From JABCPE02 sp963520375 (lineage in GTDB: Bacteria; Bacteroidota; Bacteroidia; Flavobacteriales; Weeksellaceae), in the NCBI GenBank assembly GCA_963520375.1, contig CAUQQF010000003.1:78787-142786 (forward strand): 64,000 bases of DNA, read 5' to 3'. A program made the translations under genes and the position numbers. The notes under the pieces were generated by a model. The model was not told the origin of the DNA and did not search any database. It worked only from the letters and a program-made list of their open reading frames with translations. Position 1 is the stretch's first letter; each line of letters begins with the position of its first letter. Shown here in pieces: positions 33,166 to 42,555 of the stretch.

Positions 33166-34200
33166 CTACAAATTATCCAAATCTTTTTTGAATTTCTCTA
33201 TTCTAAAATCCGTAGAGATGGTTCCTTTTTCTATTTTTTCTTTCGCATAAAGCTTAGTTTCGGTTTCGGTTTTTTCTAAAAGATAATCGTATGGCCCTGC
33301 GGTAGAAATCAATTTGACCAAAACAGGCGAAATCTCTAAACAAATGAAAAGTCCCATGATGAACATTGCCGCCACAGCCATGATGGGATTTGCGCCTAGC
33401 TCATCCAGCGCCTGAAGCCTCGCCGCGAAACCATTGAACCTATTTTCCGAATCCTCGCTGTTTTTCTGCTCCGTTTGTAGGTTGGTATAGACTTTGGAGA
33501 TTTCCTCATCCAGATATTTCAGTCGTGGTTCCATTTGCTTTTGATAGGCTTCCAGCTCTTTTTTCTTGTTATCGCGGATTTCGGTTTTTCGCTTTGCATT
33601 TGGCCCAAAACCAGCCTTCCCGCTCGTAAGTCCCGTTTCTTTCCCCAGAACCTCTCTTTCCAAATCCACTACTGCAGAATCATAGGCTTTTTGGTAGGAT
33701 TCTATTTGACTTTGGATTTGTTCTTTTTCTTTTGCAAAAGGCCCTGACTGCTGCAGAATCCTGCTGTTCATTTGTTCCTGAAGTTCGGTTTTATTCCTTT
33801 GGATAATGGTGTTTAGCTGTTTATTGATTTCTTTTTCAAAAATCTTTAATTCCAATGGTTTTGAAATAACAATTCCTAAAAACACCGCCAAAACCAAACG
33901 AGGAAGCGTCAGCAGAAGTTGGTTTTTCCAAGAAACCGTTTTCTTGATAGAGGACACGATGTATCTGTCCAGATTAAAAATCATCAGTCCCCATACAGCC
34001 CCCGCCGCCAGTGCAGCGTGGAAATCATCAAAAATGGTAAAGGTAGCATACCCTGCGGAGATTCCCGCAAAAAAACCTGTGAATAAAACAATCCCTCCGA
34101 TGCCGGAATATTTATTCCACTCGGAAGGAGTTTTCTTTAAGATGTGAAGATTCGCACCAGAGCAAATCATCAAAAATTTCTGAATAAAGTTTATTTTCAT
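33166..34200 (-). CDS. DUF4407 family membrane protein
   Basis: A 344-aa protein with paired membrane helices near residues 32-55 and 60-85, another near 100-118, then a long charged coiled-coil (about 125-265, many Glu/Gln/Lys), and a last helix near 275-300 (NPIMAVAAMFIMGLFICLEI). IFNLDRYIVSSIKK after the second helix pair is typical of DUF4407. The function of the family is unknown. The protein should hold a coiled-coil domain between membrane pairs. It stands alone between terminator and asd. Confidence 0.85.
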   Translation of the reverse strand: MKINFIQKFLMICSGANLHILKKTPSEWNKYSGIGGIVLFTGFFAGISAGYATFTIFDDFHAALAAGAVWGLMIFNLDRYIVSSIKKTVSWKNQLLLTLPRLVLAVFLGIVISKPLELKIFEKEINKQLNTIIQRNKTELQEQMNSRILQQSGPFAKEKEQIQSQIESYQKAYDSAVVDLEREVLGKETGLTSGKAGFGPNAKRKTEIRDNKKKELEAYQKQMEPRLKYLDEEISKVYTNLQTEQKNSEDSENRFNGFAARLQALDELGANPIMAVAAMFIMGLFICLEISPVLVKLISTAGPYDYLLEKTETETKLYAKEKIEKGTISTDFRIEKFKKDLDNL

Positions 34201-34203
34201 TTT

Positions 34204-34221
34204 TCCGTACTATGTGTACGG
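34204..34221. other. Small hairpin between asd and the DUF4407 gene
   Basis: CCGTAC (34205-34210) and GTACGG (34216-34221), a 6-bp GC-rich stem with a 5-nt loop, lies in the 34-bp gap. It lacks a T run on the minus strand beyond a few bases (AAAATG follows), so its effect on read-through into the next gene is unclear. Confidence 0.35.
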
Positions 34222-34234
34222 TGTGATACCAAAA

Positions 34235-35224
34235 TTATACCAACTGATTTTTGACCAAATATTCTGCGATTTGGACAGCGTTCGTAGCCGCTCCTTTTCT
34301 TAGATTATCCGCTACTATCCAGCAGTTGAGCGTTTTAGGCTGGGAATTATCTCTTCTTATTCTTCCTACAAAAACCTCATCTTTCCCTTCGGAATAGAAC
34401 GGCATAGGGTATTTTTTATTGGCTACATCATCCTCCACGATAACACCCGGTGTTTTTGAGAGAATCTGCTTAATTTCCTCTATATCAAAGTCTTCATTAA
34501 ACTCAATATTCACACTCTCAGAATGTCCGCCCTGCACAGGAACACGAACAGCCGTCGCTGTGATTTCAAAACTGCTATCGCCCAAAATCTTTTTAGGCTC
34601 GGTCATTAGTTTTAGTTCTTCTTTTGTGTAGTCATCATCTGCGAAAACATCACAATGCGGAAGTGCATTTTTGAAAATCTGATAAGGATAAACTTTCTCG
34701 CCTTCTTCGCCTTTGATTTCTTGGTTGAGCTGGTCTACTGCCGCTTTGCCTGTTCCCGTAACCGACTGATATGTAGACACTACTACTCTTTTCAGTCCAT
34801 ATTTTCTGTGTAGTGGATTTAGAATCATTACCAACTGAATCGTAGAGCAGTTAGGATTTGCGATGATTTTGTCTTCTTGGGTCAGAACATTGGCATTTAT
34901 CTCTGGAACGACCAGTTTTTTGGTAACATCCATTCTCCAAGCTGAAGAATTATCAATCACCGTAGTTCCTGCCTCTGCAAATTTAGGCGCGAACTCTATA
35001 GATGTCCCTCCACCAGCCGAAAACAGCGCTATCTCAGGCTTCATATCAATGGCATCCTGCATGGACACAACAGAGTATTTTTTACCTTTAAAACTAATTT
35101 TTTTTCCGACAGATTTTTCTGAAGCCACTGGGATAATTTCCTTCACAGGGAAATTCCTTTCTTCCAAAACTTTCAACATGATTTGTCCTACCATTCCTGT
35201 AGCACCCACTACCGCAATTTTCAT
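34235..35224 (-). CDS. asd: Aspartate-semialdehyde dehydrogenase
   Basis: A 329-aa NADP enzyme making aspartate semialdehyde from aspartyl phosphate, for lysine/diaminopimelate, threonine and methionine. The N-terminal GATGMVGQIML binds NADP. Catalytic Cys126 is in NPNCSTIQ, and the substrate-binding VRVPVQGGHSESV follows. Length is that of the Gram-positive/Bacteroidetes-type Asd. No other amino-acid gene is adjacent. Confidence 0.96.
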   Translation of the reverse strand: MKIAVVGATGMVGQIMLKVLEERNFPVKEIIPVASEKSVGKKISFKGKKYSVVSMQDAIDMKPEIALFSAGGGTSIEFAPKFAEAGTTVIDNSSAWRMDVTKKLVVPEINANVLTQEDKIIANPNCSTIQLVMILNPLHRKYGLKRVVVSTYQSVTGTGKAAVDQLNQEIKGEEGEKVYPYQIFKNALPHCDVFADDDYTKEELKLMTEPKKILGDSSFEITATAVRVPVQGGHSESVNIEFNEDFDIEEIKQILSKTPGVIVEDDVANKKYPMPFYSEGKDEVFVGRIRRDNSQPKTLNCWIVADNLRKGAATNAVQIAEYLVKNQLV

Positions 35225-35246
35225 ATGAGTAAATTCAATTTTTTAA

Positions 35247-35663
35247 TTATCCAAAAATCATTCTCCAAGGGTATGCATACTCAAAAAGTAACGCCGCCAC
35301 CAGTGCGATGATTAGCATTTTTAGGGTTAAAATTTGATTGTTTTTTAGAAACATGTATACATAGGTTATCATTCCTGCACAGGTCAGGATAATTATTCCG
35401 TACTCAAAAAGCCTAAAATACGAAGAAAATCCCGAAGTCTCTGAGAACTCTGGTGAATAAATTCCTAAAAAAACACCCAATATCCCCTGTATATATAACA
35501 ATATCATCGAGAAAAAACTTGTTTTTCTCAAAACATCTGATATTCTCCCTTTATAACTAAGATGAACTTGTAACAATAGAAAAATAAACGCTCCAAAAAC
35601 TACCACTGTGGAAAAAGAAATTCCCTTATGAGTACTATATACACTATTAAATAATTCCTCCAT
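35247..35663 (-). CDS. Small four-helix membrane protein, function unknown
   Basis: A 138-aa protein with about four membrane helices (near 14-31, 47-68, 85-105 and 113-131). It starts STHKGISFST and has TSFFSMILLYIQGILGVFLGIYSP. The layout recalls small flavobacterial proteins loosely called cytochrome B-like, but the paired heme-binding His of cytochrome b561 is not convincingly present. It lies 22 bp before asd on the same strand, so both may be transcribed together. Function not assigned. Confidence 0.6.
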   Translation of the reverse strand: MEELFNSVYSTHKGISFSTVVVFGAFIFLLLQVHLSYKGRISDVLRKTSFFSMILLYIQGILGVFLGIYSPEFSETSGFSSYFRLFEYGIIILTCAGMITYVYMFLKNNQILTLKMLIIALVAALLFEYAYPWRMIFG

Positions 35664-35693
35664 TTTTATTCTAAATTATAAACGCAAATATAA

Positions 35694-35725
35694 AAAAATC
35701 CTAACTAATTAAAGTTAGGATTTTT
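35694..35725. terminator. Terminator of the large TonB-dependent receptor gene
   Basis: AAAAATCCTAACT (35694-35706) and AGTTAGGATTTTT (35713-35725), a perfect 13-bp stem with a 6-nt loop and a T-rich flank, 24 bp after the receptor stop on the minus strand. Confidence 0.85.
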
Positions 35726-35748
35726 ATTTATTATCTTCTTGTTTTTTA

Positions 35749-38295
35749 CTAGAAGTTGAACGCTACACTAGCAGACCAAGTCCTTCCCGCTCCGAAGAAT
35801 ACTTTGTTTCCTGTATCTATTCCTTTATACTTAAGCCCTGTTGCATCAGGATCTCCATCACGAAGACTTGTAGAAGCATCAGAAATGTAGTAAGAATCTA
35901 TTACATTATAAACATTCACTCCGAAAGTAAAGTACTGAGAACGCTCTCTTAATCTTAGTTTATAAGAAGCACCTAAGTCTAAAAGATTGTAATCTGGAAG
36001 TCTAAGAGCTCCTTGTTCTTGTCTTGCAACAGTTTTGTAATCATTTGTATTAACTGCTGAATAAAGATTTCCAACGAATCTCCAAGTTCCATAGATGCTC
36101 AAATCACTTATCGGTTTGATAGTCGCACCTAAAGAAGCTGTAAGCTGTGGAATACTGCTGTTTCCGCTTCCTCCTACTTTTACTTGATCTAAGTATAATG
36201 TAGTGTTCCCTGTTGTTGTTGTAACAGGATTATTACTTTCATCGAAATCAGCTCCTGTAGCATTTCCTTTATATCTGTAGTCTCCGTAAGAGAACATACC
36301 TTGTAATTCTAAGAATTTCACTGGTTTATATGTAGCGTCTACTTCCACCCCCATGTGAACCTGAGTGATGCCACTGATTTCTGAATATCCTCTAACATTA
36401 CCTGATGCAGTTGTAAATGTTTGGTTTCCAACTCTCAACCATCTATCTTTCCATTCAGTTCTGTATAGGTTAAGGTTAGCATTGAATTTAGAAGATCTAA
36501 AACCATATCCTACTTCTGCAGAGAATATTTTCTCGTTTGTCAGGTTAGGATTCAGCACCTGTTGGTTGTTTGGATATACCGCATTCATAAATGGCTGCTT
36601 GCTATAGAAACCTACATTTGCGAAAACATTATGATTTTCGTTGATGTTATAGTTAGCTCCCCCTTTTACATTATATCCTATAAGGTTTTTGAAGCTTGTT
36701 TTTGTATCAACAAATTGTCCTTGTTGTTTTGTGGTTCCATCTTCTTTAACAAAGTTATCAATTCTTCTGTAAGCTTGATTAGAAACAGATCCTTGTATGA
36801 AAGCAGAGAAATTATTTTTAGTAAACTCTACCTGTCCAAAACCACTATACCATAGTACTTCTCCGTCATTGCTATATCCTATGTGCTCCTCTTGTCCTAA
36901 TGTTTTTCCTCCAAAAGGATTCCACGGAAGGTTTTTGTAATCGTGTACTCTTGAAACTACTTTCGCAGGAATGTTTTTATTTGAATTATCTTTATAACCA
37001 TTAGCTCCGTATAAGTGAGTAAGCGTTTGGTAGTGGTATCCATAGTAGTATCTATCGTCTGTTCCTATAGAGAATTTCCAGTTATCATTTATTTTGTGTT
37101 GGAAATTTGCTAAAATACCATACCAGTTGTGTGAGTTCATAGATGCTCTTCTTACAAGAGTGTGTTTCGCTCCTGCTGTATTAGCATCTATTGCTGCATT
37201 CGCTGCGAAGATAGCATCATAGTTTATATGACCATCAGCATCTCTGTAAGCTGTAACATTTTGACCTCTTACTCCTCCTAAATCACCTAAATCACCTGTT
37301 CCACCACCTCTACCATTAGAAGCATATAGTACAGTGCTCAATTTAGATTTTGGAGTAATATTCCAATCCCAGTTGAACATCATTACTGGTTTTGCGTAGA
37401 AGTTAGATTTGTTAGATAATGCTCTTCTTCTTCCTGCCGCATCTGTATAGTATCCAAAATCTGGGTTATACTGTCTGTATGGGTTTCCATCATGATCTGG
37501 ATTATAGTCTATATAATCTTGTATTTTGCTTGTAAAACCTCTTTGATCATGCCACTGAGGAGAAGATGTTATAGTAAACTGGAAGTTATGTTTTTTATTT
37601 GGCTCAAATCCTAAAGCAAAATAGTATGCATAAGATTCGAAATCAGTGTTTTGTACATAATAAGAACCAGCTGTTCTACTCATTAAGAAAGAGGTAGACC
37701 AGCCGTTTTCAGTTTTTCCTGTATTATATGAGAAAGAAGCCTTGTGATAGTCATTATTTGCAACTCCTATTCTTACAACACCTCCTTTTTTCATGTCTGC
37801 CGCACGCGTAATGAAGTTCATAGTTCCCCCTACAGAAGCAATTGCTAATTTAGATGAACCTAAACCTCTCTGAACCTGAATGGTACTTGTAACATCAGAA
37901 AGACCTGTCCAGTTAGAAAAATACACAGCACCGCCTTCCATATCGTTCACTGGCATACCATTTACCATCACAGCGATGTTTCTAGATTCGAAACCACGCA
38001 TTGTGATTCCTCCATCTCCGAAACCACCACCAGATTTAGTCGCATACACAGATGGTGTAGTGTTAAGAACTTCTGTCAATTCCTGATTTCCTAATCTCTC
38101 AATGATTTGAGCAGATTTCACAGTAGATACAGCTACTGGTGTCTTTCTGTCTTTTGCAATGTCCGCTACTCCCACAAGAACTACTTCATCAATGTTCTTT
38201 TCTGAACCTTGAGTTTCCTCTTGTGCAAAATAAAAACTTGCCGTTGTTAAAGTCAATGCTGCTATCGCAGATCTCCTTAAAAAGTTTGTCTTCAT
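35749..38295 (-). CDS. TonB-dependent outer-membrane receptor
   Basis: 848 aa from the ATG at 38295 (MKTNFLRRSAIAALT), which begins a proper signal peptide ending FYFAQ; the longer frame to 38364 adds 23 residues and runs through the likely promoter. The plug has IDEVVLVGVAD at the start (TonB-box-like EVVLVG), then GGITMRGFESRNIAVMVNG, NDMEGGAVYFSNW and IQVQRGLGSSKLAIASVGG. A large barrel ends RTWSASVAFNF. The substrate is unknown. No SusD partner, riboswitch or Fur-like box was seen, so neither glycan nor siderophore use can be claimed. It stands alone, with terminator. Confidence 0.9.
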   Translation of the reverse strand: MKTNFLRRSAIAALTLTTASFYFAQEETQGSEKNIDEVVLVGVADIAKDRKTPVAVSTVKSAQIIERLGNQELTEVLNTTPSVYATKSGGGFGDGGITMRGFESRNIAVMVNGMPVNDMEGGAVYFSNWTGLSDVTSTIQVQRGLGSSKLAIASVGGTMNFITRAADMKKGGVVRIGVANNDYHKASFSYNTGKTENGWSTSFLMSRTAGSYYVQNTDFESYAYYFALGFEPNKKHNFQFTITSSPQWHDQRGFTSKIQDYIDYNPDHDGNPYRQYNPDFGYYTDAAGRRRALSNKSNFYAKPVMMFNWDWNITPKSKLSTVLYASNGRGGGTGDLGDLGGVRGQNVTAYRDADGHINYDAIFAANAAIDANTAGAKHTLVRRASMNSHNWYGILANFQHKINDNWKFSIGTDDRYYYGYHYQTLTHLYGANGYKDNSNKNIPAKVVSRVHDYKNLPWNPFGGKTLGQEEHIGYSNDGEVLWYSGFGQVEFTKNNFSAFIQGSVSNQAYRRIDNFVKEDGTTKQQGQFVDTKTSFKNLIGYNVKGGANYNINENHNVFANVGFYSKQPFMNAVYPNNQQVLNPNLTNEKIFSAEVGYGFRSSKFNANLNLYRTEWKDRWLRVGNQTFTTASGNVRGYSEISGITQVHMGVEVDATYKPVKFLELQGMFSYGDYRYKGNATGADFDESNNPVTTTTGNTTLYLDQVKVGGSGNSSIPQLTASLGATIKPISDLSIYGTWRFVGNLYSAVNTNDYKTVARQEQGALRLPDYNLLDLGASYKLRLRERSQYFTFGVNVYNVIDSYYISDASTSLRDGDPDATGLKYKGIDTGNKVFFGAGRTWSASVAFNF

Positions 38296-38328
38296 AAAAT
38301 TTTTTGGTTTTCTAAATTTTAAATATCG

Positions 38329-38336
38329 CAAATTTA
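38329..38336 (-). promoter_or_regulatory. -7 box of the large TonB receptor gene
   Basis: Minus strand TAAATTTG. TTTG at 38362-38365 lies 25 bp upstream. It supports the downstream ATG at 38295 as the true start. Confidence 0.5.
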
Positions 38337-38414
38337 CAGTTAATTTTTTAACTAAAATTAACAAATCATCAAATTTTTACATCCTAAAATGTTAATTTTT
38401 CAAAAACGCCTATT

Positions 38415-39494
38415 TTAGGGCTTTACCGTAGACATATTTTCAGATATTTTTTCAGTTTCATCTGTGTCATTTTCTTCTTTTTTATCATTTTCAGAAAATT
38501 CATCATGATAAACTTGAATCAACAATACAGTAATGGAAATCAATATCGGTCCAAAAATCAACCCAATAAAGCCGAAAACCTTCAACCCTAAAATAATCCC
38601 AAATACAGAATTCAGCGGATGGATATTTTCTATTCTTTTTAAGAATGTGAATCTCAGAATGTTATCCACTCCAGCAGAAAGAAAACCGAAGAATAAAACT
38701 CCCGCCGCTCCCACTGGGTTTTGGCTCGCCAGCAGCATAAGTGACACTGGAACATAGACAATCGCGCCTCCCACAATAGGGATAAGCGATGCCATAGCCG
38801 TTAAAATAAATAAGAAAAATGGACTAGAAACTCCAAAAATGAGATACCCTATGAAAACTGTGAGCCCCTGCCCAACGGCTACCACAGGAATTCCCACCAC
38901 ATTGGCAATGATAAGTTTTCGAAAACGCTCTCCTATCTTATTGATATTAGATTTTTTCAGCGGAACAGCCTTCTCCAAAGCCCTTTCCATCGCTCGAGAA
39001 TTGACCAGCATAAAATACAAAATGAAATACGCTGTAACAACCGTAGTAACGATATCCACCGTCGTATTCAATAAAGATGAGGTGTAAACAGTCACCCACT
39101 CTCCTACTTTCCTTAAATCAATGGATTGGATGATATCATAACCTGTTTTATCCTTTATATATTCGTGGATTTTATTGATATGCTCTATGCCAACCTCTAT
39201 ATAGTCGCGGGAATTCGCCAGTTTTACCACCAAAGTCTCCACTATGTAATAAATCGGAATGATGATAACCAAAAGGGAAAGCAACATCAAGAAACCTATC
39301 GCCAGCCAAGGTTTCCATTTTCTCTCCTCTGTAAGCTTAAAATAATAATCTCGGAAAATGACATAAAGTGTAATCGCGCCCAGAAATGATGGCAGAAAAT
39401 TACTTAAATTAAATCCTATCAAAAACAAAAATCCGAAAATCATCCCCAATAGGATAACCTGTCTGATTTTGTTATTACTAATTTGATTGCCCAT
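38415..39494 (-). CDS. AI-2E family (PerM-like) permease
   Basis: A 359-aa membrane protein with the typical layout of about eight helices: two near the N-terminus, a helix pair around 55-85, a soluble stretch (about 90-140), then four to five helices. FVILTAMASLIPIVGGAIVYVP-type and GVDNILRFTFLKR segments are family hallmarks. Despite the name, family members also include sodium/proton antiporters and folate transporters, so autoinducer export should not be assumed. The C-terminal 30 residues are acidic (KKEENDTDETEK). Confidence 0.85.
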   Translation of the reverse strand: MGNQISNNKIRQVILLGMIFGFLFLIGFNLSNFLPSFLGAITLYVIFRDYYFKLTEERKWKPWLAIGFLMLLSLLVIIIPIYYIVETLVVKLANSRDYIEVGIEHINKIHEYIKDKTGYDIIQSIDLRKVGEWVTVYTSSLLNTTVDIVTTVVTAYFILYFMLVNSRAMERALEKAVPLKKSNINKIGERFRKLIIANVVGIPVVAVGQGLTVFIGYLIFGVSSPFFLFILTAMASLIPIVGGAIVYVPVSLMLLASQNPVGAAGVLFFGFLSAGVDNILRFTFLKRIENIHPLNSVFGIILGLKVFGFIGLIFGPILISITVLLIQVYHDEFSENDKKEENDTDETEKISENMSTVKP

Positions 39495-39540
39495 ACTAAA
39501 ATTTATTCTGCAATAATATCAAAAGTATTTCAAATAAAGA

Positions 39541-39572
39541 AAATCCTTTCCCAATTTCTTAGGAAAGGATTT
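39541..39572. terminator. Terminator after rpsJ
   Basis: AAATCCTTTCC (39541-39551) and GGAAAGGATTT (39562-39572), an 11-bp stem with 10-nt loop. On the minus strand it is followed by TCTTTATTTG. It separates the str operon from the AI-2E family gene. Confidence 0.75.
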
Positions 39573-39606
39573 TTATCATAGCAAAATGTATAAATACATT
39601 GTTTTA

Positions 39607-39912
39607 TCAAACTTTGATTTCTACATCTACACCGCTTGGTAATTCTAACTTCATAAGAGCATCTACAGTCTTAGAAGAAGAAGAGTAGATATCCATCAAT
39701 CTCTTGTGTGCAGAAAGCTGGAACTGTTCTCTTGCTTTTTTATTAACATGTGGAGATCTAAGCACAGTAAAGATTCTCTTGTGAGTAGGTAATGGAATTG
39801 GTCCATTTACTACAGCACCTGTAGATTTTACTGTTTTTACGATTTTCTCAGCAGATTTATCTACTAAATTGTAATCGTAAGATTTTAATTTTATTCTGAT
39901 TCTTTGTGACAT
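39607..39912 (-). CDS. rpsJ: 30S ribosomal protein S10
   Basis: A 101-aa protein with the S10 core: RIRIKLKSYDY at the start, VVNGPIPLPTHKR and SPHVNKKAREQFQLSAHKR. It is a small-subunit head protein and, as NusE, a transcription antitermination factor. It is the last gene of rpsL-rpsG-fusA-rpsJ, 17 bp after fusA. The usual S10-operon successor rplC does not follow; instead there is a terminator and an unrelated permease. Confidence 0.97.
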   Translation of the reverse strand: MSQRIRIKLKSYDYNLVDKSAEKIVKTVKSTGAVVNGPIPLPTHKRIFTVLRSPHVNKKAREQFQLSAHKRLMDIYSSSSKTVDALMKLELPSGVDVEIKV

Positions 39913-39929
39913 TTTAATCTAAATTTTAA

Positions 39930-42047
39930 TTAACCTCTTGCTTTAGCTATTACTTCTTCAGCCACATTCTGTGGAGCTGGTTCATATTTTTCAAACTCCA
40001 TAGAAGATGTTGCTCTACCAGAAGATAATGTTCTAAGAGCTGTTACATATCCAAACATTTCTGCTAATGGAACAAATGCTTTGATAACTTTAGCATTATT
40101 TCTATCATCCATACCGTTTACAGTACCTCTTCTTCTGTTAAGGTCACCTACGATATCCCCCATGTATTCTTCTGGAGTAACAACTTCCAATTTCATGATA
40201 GGCTCCATGATTACTGGTTTAGCAGCTTTACCAGCTTCTCTAAATCCAAGTTTAGCAGCCAATTCGAATGAAAGTTGGTCAGAGTCCACTGGGTGGAAAG
40301 AACCATCTTTTAGTGTAACTTTAATTCCTTCAATCTCGAATCCAGCCAAAGGACCATTTTTCATAGCTTCTTTGAATCCTTTCTCAACAGAAGGGATAAA
40401 TTCTTTTGGAATGTTACCACCTTTAATTTCGTTGATGAATTCAAGACCTGTTTTTCCTTCATCAGCAGGACCAATTTCGAAGATGATATCCGCGAATTTA
40501 CCTCTACCCCCAGTTTGTTTTTTGTAAACTTCTCTGTGGTTAGCTGTAGCTGTAAGAGATTCTTTGTACTCTACCTGCGGCTGTCCTTGGTTTACTTCTA
40601 CCTTGAACTCTCTTCTTAAACGGTCTACGATGATATCCAAGTGAAGCTCTCCCATTCCTGAGATGATAGTTTGTCCAGATGCTTCATCTGTTTTTACTTG
40701 GAAAGTAGGATCCTCTTCTGCTAACTTCGCTAAAGCGTTACCCATTTTATCTTGGTCAGCTTTAGTTTTAGGTTCAACAGCGATACCGATTACCGGATCT
40801 GGGAAAATCATAGATTCAAGAACGATAGGGTTCTTTTCATCACAAAGTGTATCCCCTGTTTTGATATCTTTAAATCCTACAGCTGCACCGATATCTCCTG
40901 CTTCGATATATTCTACAGGATTTTGCTTATTCGCGTGCATTTGATAGATTCTCGAGATTCTTTCTTTAGAATCAGATCTTGTGTTCAACACATAAGAACC
41001 TGCATCCAATTTACCAGAATAAGCTCTAAAGAACGCCAATCTACCTACATATGGGTCAGTAGCAATCTTAAATGCTAATGCAGCAAATGGCTCATTTACA
41101 TCTGGTTTTCTTGTGATTTCAGCATCTGTTTTAGGGTCAGTTCCTTTGATATCATCTTTATCTAGTGGAGATGGAAGGTATTTACATACAGCATCCAACA
41201 TAAACTGAACTCCTTTGTTCTTAAACGAAGAACCACAAGTCATTGGGATAATAGACAAATCAATAGTTGCTTTTCTTAAAGCTTCATTGATTTCTTCTTC
41301 TGTGATAGAATCTGGATCTTCAAAGAATTTTTCTAATAAAGACTCATCATATTCTGCCACATTTTCCACAAGGTTTTGTCTGTATTCCAATACATCAGCT
41401 TTCATGTCTTCAGGAATTGGAACAACATCAAATGTCATACCTTGAGTATCTTCGTGCCAAACAATAGCTCTGTTCTTGATAAGGTCTACCACACCTTTGA
41501 AGTCTTCCTCAGCTCCGATTGGTAATACGATAGGAACAGCGTTAGAACCTAGCATCTCTTTTACCTGACGGCAAACCGCCAAGAAATCAGCTCCTTGTCT
41601 GTCCATTTTGTTTACGAATCCCATTCTCGCAACTTTGTAGTTGTCAGCCAATCTCCAGTTAGTTTCTGATTGTGGCTCTACTCCGTCAACTGCTGAGAAC
41701 AAGAACACTAGACCATCCAATACTCTCAAAGAACGGTTTACCTCTACAGTAAAGTCAACGTGTCCTGGGGTATCGATAATGTTAAAGTGGTATCCTTTAG
41801 TTTCTGGCAAAACTTTTCCTTGATCAGTTGGAAAATTCCAGTTACAAGTAGTAGCTGCAGAGGTAATTGTAATCCCTCTTTCAGCCTCTTGCTCCATCCA
41901 GTCCATCTGTGATGTACCTTGGTGAGTTTCACCCAACTTGTGAGTTTTACCAGTGTAAAATAAAATTCTCTCTGTAGTGGTAGTTTTCCCTGCATCGATG
42001 TGTGCAGCAATACCAATATTTCTTGTATATCTAAGATCTCTTCCCAT
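39930..42047 (-). CDS. fusA: Elongation factor G
   Basis: A 705-aa translation GTPase driving translocation. G1 is AHIDAGKTT (16-24), G3 DTPGHVDFT and G4 NKMDRQ; domains II-V follow with GMGELHLDII and GFREA. Length and position in the str operon identify the main EF-G rather than a paralogue. tuf is not part of this operon. Confidence 0.98.
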   Translation of the reverse strand: MGRDLRYTRNIGIAAHIDAGKTTTTERILFYTGKTHKLGETHQGTSQMDWMEQEAERGITITSAATTCNWNFPTDQGKVLPETKGYHFNIIDTPGHVDFTVEVNRSLRVLDGLVFLFSAVDGVEPQSETNWRLADNYKVARMGFVNKMDRQGADFLAVCRQVKEMLGSNAVPIVLPIGAEEDFKGVVDLIKNRAIVWHEDTQGMTFDVVPIPEDMKADVLEYRQNLVENVAEYDESLLEKFFEDPDSITEEEINEALRKATIDLSIIPMTCGSSFKNKGVQFMLDAVCKYLPSPLDKDDIKGTDPKTDAEITRKPDVNEPFAALAFKIATDPYVGRLAFFRAYSGKLDAGSYVLNTRSDSKERISRIYQMHANKQNPVEYIEAGDIGAAVGFKDIKTGDTLCDEKNPIVLESMIFPDPVIGIAVEPKTKADQDKMGNALAKLAEEDPTFQVKTDEASGQTIISGMGELHLDIIVDRLRREFKVEVNQGQPQVEYKESLTATANHREVYKKQTGGRGKFADIIFEIGPADEGKTGLEFINEIKGGNIPKEFIPSVEKGFKEAMKNGPLAGFEIEGIKVTLKDGSFHPVDSDQLSFELAAKLGFREAGKAAKPVIMEPIMKLEVVTPEEYMGDIVGDLNRRRGTVNGMDDRNNAKVIKAFVPLAEMFGYVTALRTLSSGRATSSMEFEKYEPAPQNVAEEVIAKARG

Positions 42048-42053
42048 TTCAGA

Positions 42054-42530
42054 TTAGAATTTAAAGTGTGAGAATGCTTTGTTTGCTTCTGCCATTTTGT
42101 GAGTATCTGTCTTTTTCTTAACAGCAGCTCCTTCTTCTTTAGAAGCAGCGATAATCTCAGCAGCTAATTTTTGCGCCATAGATTTATCGTTTCTCAAAGA
42201 AGCATATTTGATCAACCATTTCATAGCCATAGAAATTTTTCTATCAGCTCTGATCGGCATAGGAATTTGGAAGTTAGCCCCCCCTACTCTTCTTGATCTT
42301 ACTTCTACATGCGGCATTACATTAGTAAGTGCATCTTTCCATACTTCAAGAGAAGTTTTTTCCTGATCTTCTTTTTTAGTTTCTACGATATCTAGTGCAT
42401 CATAGAAAATTCTAAATGCGATAGACTTCTTACCATCTATCATCAAGTTATTCACAAATCTTGTTACCAATTGATCATTAAATTTAGGATCTGGTAACAA
42501 CGGTCTTTTTTTTGCTTTTGTCTTTCTCAT
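42054..42530 (-). CDS. rpsG: 30S ribosomal protein S7
   Basis: A 158-aa primary 16S-binding protein of the small-subunit head: MRKTKAKKRPLLPDPKFND, NNLMIDGKKSIAFRI, VRSRRVGGANFQIPMPI and the C-terminal HKMAEANKAFSHFKF. It lies 6 bp before fusA. Confidence 0.98.
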   Translation of the reverse strand: MRKTKAKKRPLLPDPKFNDQLVTRFVNNLMIDGKKSIAFRIFYDALDIVETKKEDQEKTSLEVWKDALTNVMPHVEVRSRRVGGANFQIPMPIRADRKISMAMKWLIKYASLRNDKSMAQKLAAEIIAASKEEGAAVKKKTDTHKMAEANKAFSHFKF

Positions 42531-42555
42531 TGTTTCTTTCCTTAAAATTTAATGA

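Noticed and set aside
38415..39494. Autoinducer-2 exporter
   Set aside because: The family name is historical and members do other transport; no quorum-sensing gene is nearby.
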